Positions 58,195-64,000 of a stretch of DNA of 64,000 bases are shown piece after piece. Position 1 is the stretch's first letter. Each line of letters opens with the position of its first letter. The position numbers and the translations under genes are program-made. The DNA lies in NCBI RefSeq assembly GCF_034006335.1, contig NZ_JAWDIQ010000003.1; one strand, given 5' to 3'. Under the pieces are notes generated by a model, which did not search any database, was not told where the DNA came from, and saw only the letters and a program-made list of their open reading frames with translations. This DNA is from Paracerasibacillus soli (GTDB lineage Bacteria; Bacillota; Bacilli; Bacillales; Amphibacillaceae).

Positions 58195-59320
58195 CGAAAC
58201 ATGCTATTTTATCCGCTTCAGGGGCACATCGATGGATGAATTGTACTCCATCGGCTCGCCTTGAATTAGAGTTTGAAGATTCTAGTGGTGAAGCGGCTAA
58301 GGAAGGGACAGCCGCTCATGAACTGGGGAACATAAGCTTAGAGAAGCGTTAAAGATTCCAACGAAGAAACCAATATCCATTTATGATTCTGAAGAGATGG
58401 AACGTTATACCGATGAGTATGTCCAGTTTATCTTGGAAGAACTAGCGGCAGTAAAACAAATAACGAAAGATCCACTTCTTCTGATTGAACAGCGATTGGA
58501 CTTTTCGAATTATGTCCCAGAAGGTTTTGGAACAGGGGACTGTGTGATTGTTGCAGACGATGTAGTTCATGTTATTGATTTTAAATATGGACAAGGTGTT
58601 TTAGTTGAAGCGGAAAATAATCCGCAAATGATGCTTTATGCACTTGGAGCACTTAATCTATTCGATACGATTTATGACATTGATACAGTAAAAATGACCA
58701 TCTATCAACCGAGGCGTGAAAACATCTCAACCTTTGAAATATCCAAGACCAGTCTAATAGATTGGGCGGAAAGCACACTTAAACCAAAAGCTGATTTAGC
58801 ATTTAATGGAGATGGTGAATTTAAGCCTGGTGAATGGTGTAGGTTTTGTAGGGCATCTGTGGAGTGCAGGGCAAGGGCGGAAGAAAATTTGAAGGTAGCA
58901 AAATTTGAGTTTAAAAAGTCACCCTTATTAACAGATGTTGAAATTGCTGAAATCTTACTTCATGTAAAAGACCTTACTAAATGGGCGAATGAAATATTTG
59001 CTTATGCAACGAATGCTGCTGTTCAGCAAGGAAAACAGTGGACAGGCTTTAAAGTTGTAGAAGGTAGATCTAATCGTAAATATACAGATGAAGAAGCAGT
59101 AGCTGAAGCTGCAAAGAAGGCAGGCTATGAAGATATTTATAAGCAAAGTCTGCTGACCATAACCAACATGGAAAAACTGATGGGTAAAAAGAAGTTTAAT
59201 GAACTACTTGGTGATTTCATTACTAAGCCAAAAGGAAAACCAACGCTTGTTCCAGTAACGGATAAGCGTCCAGAAATAAATATATCAACAGCTAAAAATG
59301 AATTTATGGAGGAGAAATAA
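58191..59320 (+). CDS. DUF2800 RecB/Cas4-like nuclease-fold phage protein, frameshifted
   Basis: About 376 residues. MTKHAILSASGAHRWMNCTP and EAAKEGTAAHELGE start the family; GTGDCVIVADDVVHVIDFKY gives the D-x-K nuclease core and CRFCRASVECRARAE a Cys cluster, as in Cas4/RecB-like exonucleases. A lost G near 58328 breaks the frame. It lies between a small helical gene and DUF2815, the usual order of phage and ICE replication modules. Confidence 0.83.
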
Positions 59321-59322
59321 TT

Positions 59323-59874
59323 ATGTCGAAAACAGTTAAAAATCCAACAAAAGTAATTACAGGGGTAGTGCGTTTATCTTATGCAAATGTGTGGGAGCCA
59401 AAGTCAATCAATGGTGGAAAGAAAAATATAGTGTGAGTGTGATTATTCCAAAAAGTGATATGAAAACTTTAGAAGCAATTGAAAAAGCAGTAGATGCTGC
59501 AATTGAAGAAGGCCGTGGAAAGTTTGGCGGGAAAATTCCAAACAAGCAGTCGTTAAAATTACCGCTTCGTGATGGAGATATTGACCGTTCAGATGATGAA
59601 GCGTATGCGGATAGTTTCTTTGTTAATGCAAACAGCATTACACCACCACAGATTGTAGATGCTGATATTAATCCAATTTTAGAGCGTTCAGAAGTTTATT
59701 CAGGAGTGTATGCTCGCGTAAGTATAAATTTTTACGCATTTAACTCAAATGGTAACCGGGGATTGCTTGCGGCCTTGGTAACATTCAAAAGATTCGTGAT
59801 GGGAGCCATTAGGTGGTCGAACAGATGCATCGGTAGATTTTGCTACTGATGTGGATGATGACTTCTTATCATGA
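59323..59874 (+). CDS. DUF2815 single-strand-binding-like phage protein, frameshifted
   Basis: About 185 residues. VITGVVRLSYANVWEPKSIN, YSVSVIIPKSDMKTLEAIEK, KLPLRDGDIDRSDDEAYADS and VYSGVYARVSINFYAFNSNG are characteristic of DUF2815, an OB-fold-like protein in recombination modules of phages. At least two or three Gs or As are missing (near 59425, 59760 and 59812). Its stop overlaps the polymerase start by four bases. Confidence 0.83.
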
Positions 59875-61799
59875 AAACAATAAACATCGATATTGAAACG
59901 TATAGTGGTGTGGACCTCGCTAAAAGCGGGGTCTATCGCTATGTGGAGGCAGATGATTTTGAAGTAATGCTATTTGCTTACAGTGTGGATAGTGGACCTG
60001 TTCAAGTCATTGATTTGGCAAACGGTGAAGTCTATCCCGTCTGAAATTGAACAAGCGATATTTAATGAAAATATAACGAAATGGGCCTTTAATGCTCAGT
60101 TTGAACGGATTTGTTTAAGTAAACATTTTAAGCGAGATTTATCACCTGTTGATTGGAGATGCACAATGGTGTGGTCTGCTTATTTAGGTTTACCGTTATC
60201 TTTAGAAGGAGCTGCAATGGTTACGGGGCGGATAAACAAAAGCTGTCGGAAGGGAAAGATTTAATTCGTTTTTTCTCTATCCCTTGTAAGCCAACAAAAA
60301 CAAATGGCGGCCGAACAAGAAATCTAAAAGAACACGATCCGAACAAATGGGACAGTTTTGTAGCATATAACAAACGTGATGTGGAAACGGAAATTGCGAT
60401 ACAAGATAAACTATCAAAATTTCCGATGCCCGAAGCAGAGTGGGATAACTATTTTCTTGATCAGTTAATAAATGATAGGGGAATAAAGCTAGATTTGGAG
60501 TTAGTTACTCAGGCTATTAAGTGTGATGACTTAATTCGCAGCGAGTTAATCAGTCGTATGAAGGAAATTACTAAGCTAGAAAACCCGAACTCTGTCAAAC
60601 AAATGCGTGAATGGTTACAAACAAAAGGTGTAGAAACAGATAGTTTAAATAAGGCAGCAGTAACACATTTAATTGAAACCAATGAAGGTGAAATTAAAGA
60701 AGTACTTCAATTGAGGAAACAACTGGCAAAATCCAGCGTGAAAAAATACGCAGCCATGGAAAATGTCGTTTGTCGTGATGGACGAGCGAGGGGATTGATT
60801 CAGTTTTACGGTGCAAATCGTACGGGGAGATTTGCAGGAAGGTTAATTCAAGTCCAGAACCTACCACAAAACCATATATCTGATTTAGATGAAGCACGTG
60901 CTTTATTGAAACAAGGTAATTTTGAAGGCCTTACAAATTTTATATGAATCTGTTCCGAGTGTACTTTCTAGCTTATAAGGACCGCATTTGTTCCTATCGG
61001 AACAATCGCTTCATAATCGTTGACTTTAGTGCGATTGAAGCACGTGTGATTGCCTGGCTTGCAGGCGAAACTTGGCGAAATGAAGTGTTTGCATCACATG
61101 GAAAATTTACGAGGCTTCAGCTGCACAAATGTTTAAAGTGCCGATAGATGAAATTACAAAGGACAGTCCATTAAGACAAAAGGGAAAATTGCCGAATTGG
61201 CACTTGGTTATGGCGGTTCAGTTGGTGCATTGAAGTCAATGGGAGCAACCAATATGGGTTTGGAAGAATCGGAATTGAAGCCCCTTGTTGATGTTTGGCG
61301 GCAGTCGAATTCAAGGATTGTTAAGTTTTGGTGGATGTTGACCGGGCAGCAAAGGAAACTGTGCGTAAAAGAAAGTCCCACGCAACTCATGGAATAAAAT
61401 TTGAATATCAGAGTGGCATGTTACTCATAGGTTTACCTTCGGCAGATGGCTTTCCTATGTAAAGCCAAGAATAGGGATAAACAGTTTTGGAAATGAGTCT
61501 GTTTCGTATGAAGGTATTGGTGCAACAAAGAAGTGGAGCGAATTTTCAGCTATGGTCCCAAGTTTGTCGAGAACATTGTCCAGGCTGTCTCAAGAGATTT
61601 ATTATGTTTTGCTTTACAACGTGTTCATGATGAACGTTTTCGAATTGTCATGCACATACATGATGAAATTGTCATTGAAGCACCAAACGATGTAACGGTC
61701 GAATATATCAGTGATTTAATGAGTCTATCTCCACCTTGGGCAGAAACGCTAGAATTACGTGCGGATGGGTTTGATACAAACTTCTATAAAAAAGATTAA
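59871..61799 (+). CDS. Phage family A DNA polymerase, multiple frameshifts
   Basis: About 645 residues. The N-terminal 3'-5' exonuclease domain has INIDIETYSGVDLAKSGVYR (Exo I, DxE) and KWAFNAQFERICLSK (Exo II), with SFVAYNKRDVETEIAIQDKL (Exo III). The polymerase part has YGANRTGRFAGRLIQVQNLP, motif A IVDFSAIEARVIAWLAGE, motif B RQKGKIAELALGYGGSVGAL and motif C IHDEIVIEAP. Frame changes occur at about five places between 60020 and 61530. Central enzyme of the replication module. Confidence 0.88.
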
Positions 61800-61804
61800 T
61801 TTAG

Positions 61805-61828
61805 AGGGGTTCGAATACCCCTTTTTCT
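61805..61828 (+). terminator. Terminator after the phage polymerase
   Basis: AGGGGT (61805-61810) pairs with ACCCCT (61817-61822), followed by TTTTTC. Confidence 0.75.
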
Positions 61829-61888
61829 TCGCATATAGGTGAGGGTAAATTTATTTACTCTACAACTATTTGTAGGAGGTTCATTAAT

Positions 61889-62667
61889 ATGATGAACAAT
61901 TTAAAAGTATTTGATTTTGAAGGCAGTTCAGTTAGAACGGTATTAAAGGAAGGCAATCCATGGTGGGTTGCAAAGGATGTTTGTGAAGTCTAGGTATATC
62001 AAAACATCGTGATGCTGTTGAAAAACTTGATGCTGATGAAAGGGAGCCGATAAAGGTGGACACCCTTGGCGGGCCGCAAAATATGGTTTTGTATAAATGA
62101 AAGTGGTTTATACACGTTGATTATTCGCTCAAATAAACCAAATGCTAAAAAATTTAGAAGATGGATTACGCATGACGTTCTTCCATCTATTCGAAAACAT
62201 GGATTGTACGCAGTGGATGAGGTATTAGCTAATCCAGATATTTTGATTAAAGCACTGGAAGAATTAAAGGCAGAACGGTTAAAAAATAATCAATTATCAG
62301 AAACAGTGAAAGTCCAGGAACAGCAAATTGTTGAAATGAAACCCAAAGCAAGTTATTACGATGTTGTTTTAAATTGTGAGGACGCAGTTGCAATTTCAGT
62401 GATTGCCAAAGATTATGGGAAGTCTGCTCGCTGGTTAAATAAATACTTACACGAACAAGGGGTTCAATATAAACAAGGAAGATTTGGTTGCTATATCAAA
62501 ACCATGCTGAGTTTGGATATACAACAACAAAAACTCACACATTAAAGATAGCAATGGTTATAATCGTTCAAAAGTTCATACGTATTGGACGCAAAAAGGC
62601 CGATTGTTTATTTATGACTTACTGAAAAGCAAAAGGCATCTTACCAAAAATTGAAATGGACAGTTAA
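61889..62667 (+). CDS. BRO-family phage antirepressor, frameshifted
   Basis: About 260 residues. The BRO-N domain is MNNLKVFDFEGSSVRTVLKE, PWWVAKDVCEVLGISKHRDA, CINESGLYTLIIRSNKPNAK, KFRRWITHDVLPSIRKHGLY; the C-terminal ANT/KilAC domain is DAVAISVIAKDYGKSARWLN, HTYWTQKGRLFIYDLLKSKG. Frame breaks lie near 61990, 62085, 62487 and 62630. Such proteins counter a phage repressor. AGGAGGT precedes the two tandem ATGs at 61889 and 61892. Confidence 0.85.
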
Positions 62668-62685
62668 GCATTGGAGGTAATCAAT

Positions 62686-64000
62686 ATGAAAATAGCTGTC
62701 GGAAATAGTCGAATGGACAGAAAGTGGAAGAACAAAGATGTAACGTGGGACGAGTTTATTAATCTTGTAATTCAAATAATCCGTACAACTGAAACGGTAG
62801 ATGAATATAGAAAAATGAATCGTGCAAAACAAGATGCAACAAAGGATGTTGGCGGCTTTGTTGGCGGCGCTTTAAAGCAGGGAAAAGAAGGAACGGACAT
62901 GTTTTGTTGTTTCGCTTCTTACCCTTGATATGGACTATGCAGTACCTGGTATTTGGGATCAAATTGAACTTCTTTATGATTTTAAATGCTGCGTATATTC
63001 AACACATAAACACACTCCTGAAAAACCAAGGTTACGTTTAATTATTCCGTTTAAACGTGATGTTTCGGAAGATGAATATCCAGCGGTCGCAAGAATGGTC
63101 GCAAAAGAAATCGGTATTGATTATTTTGATGACACGACATACGAACCTTCAAGGTTAATGTATTGGCCATCGACACCATCAAATGGTGAGTTCTTTTTTA
63201 GAAAAAAGATGGTGAGTTATTAAATCCCGATTTCTATTTGTCGAAATATGACGATTGGAGAGATACGACAACGTGGCCTGTGTCATCAAGACAGTCAGAA
63301 GTTGTACAACGAAATATCAAAAACAGGCTGATCCACTAGAGAAGGATGGCATTATTGGTGCTTTTTCGTAGGGCTTATTCTATCGAAGAAGCTATTGATA
63401 GTTTTTTGTCGCATGTGTATGAGCCAAGTTTGATGGAAGGAAGATTTGATTATATTCCAGCTGATTCGTCTGCGGAGTCGTTGTATATAACGGAAAATTT
63501 GCTTATAGCCATCATGCAACAGATCCTGCTTCAGGAAACTTATTGAATGCATTTGACCTCGTTCGATTACATTTGTTTCAAGATTTAGATGACAAAACAT
63601 CTTATTCAACCGCAGTAACAAAACTTCCATCCTTTAAGGCTATGACCGAGTTTGCTTTAAAGGATGAGCAGCGAAAGTGCAGTTCGCAGAAGAACGAAAA
63701 ATATTGGCGGATGCGGATGATGCTCAGTTAGTTAGTTATATCGATATGCACTATGGAACGTTTTCAGCTAGAAATTATGATATTGCAATTGCGAAAAGCC
63801 GGGCCTTATGCAGCAGGTTGTATCATCCGATTTGATATTACCTTGATGAATTGCCGAGCGGGATAAAGTGCCACGAAGTCGATACGTTATTAATTGATTA
63901 TTTAGGAGCGGAAGATAATCATATGTTCGTGCTAACAAGAAAAACATTATGTGCGGCAATATCAGAGTTCTCACACCTGGTATTAAATTTGATTCAATGC
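62686..64000 (+). CDS. Virulence-associated E (VirE) phage primase/helicase, partial and frameshifted
   Basis: The gene runs off the right edge. The primase part shows TWDEFINLVIQIIRTTETVD, YDFKCCVYSTHKHTPEKPRL and PSRLMYWPSTPSNGEFFF; the linker leads to RVDTLLIDYLGAEDN and TPGIKFDS, which open the VirE P-loop domain. Frames change at least seven times. VirE proteins replicate the element from its own origin. GGAGG lies 8 bases before ATG 62686. Confidence 0.82.

Overview
The window is low-GC Gram-positive DNA. Gene content and order match Bacillales (Bacillaceae): yebE, the purE-to-purD operon, yerA-yerB-yerC, pcrB-pcrA-ligA-camS, rocA, gatCAB, dagK and rlmCD follow the order of the Bacillus subtilis purE-yefA region. 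No species can be named from the sequence alone.

Layout. 1-4260: msrA (minus strand, cut by the window edge), a MOSC protein, a small heat-shock protein, yebE and a secreted lipase-like protein. 4370-16530: the purine operon, behind paired PurR boxes, a sigma-A promoter, a guanine riboswitch and its terminator; purC, purS and purQ are missing from their usual place, the PurF glutaminase site is degenerate, and a 0.5-kb phased repeat lies between purN and purH. 16.6-29.6 kb: an accessory block between purD and yerA with a GNAT, a P-loop kinase, a ParB-like protein, a beta-lactamase-fold protein, TPR, GyrI-like, Nudix and small membrane proteins, a minus-strand holin-like type I toxin, a TetR/MFS efflux pair, an integrase fossil and a methyltransferase. 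29.7-50.2 kb: the conserved core, with an RRNPP-type regulator and its small secreted peptide gene inserted between rocA and gatC. 50.4-55.5 kb: a LlaJI/BsuMI-like restriction-modification system (HTH, 5mC methyltransferase, McrB-type GTPase, LlaJI endonuclease). 55.5-64 kb: a CGNR-like zinc-finger gene, then a phage or ICE replication module (sigma-like factor, DUF2800, DUF2815, family A DNA polymerase, BRO antirepressor, VirE primase) that runs off the right edge.

Sequence quality dominates interpretation. About twenty genes, including essential ones (ligA, pcrA, gatA, gatB, dagK), carry single-base indels, mostly losses in short homopolymers; gatB also has two in-frame stops. Genes broken this way are annotated over their full extent as frameshifted CDS, because the simplest reading is uncorrected sequencing error. 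Real decay is likely only where several active-site residues differ (purF) or fragments remain without intact flanks (integrase fossil).

The genes work as blocks: PurR repression plus guanine sensing control purines; yerA fits purine salvage nearby; pcrA/ligA serve DNA repair and replication; gatCAB makes Gln-tRNA(Gln); the restriction system and phage module look like an island inserted immediately downstream of rlmCD.
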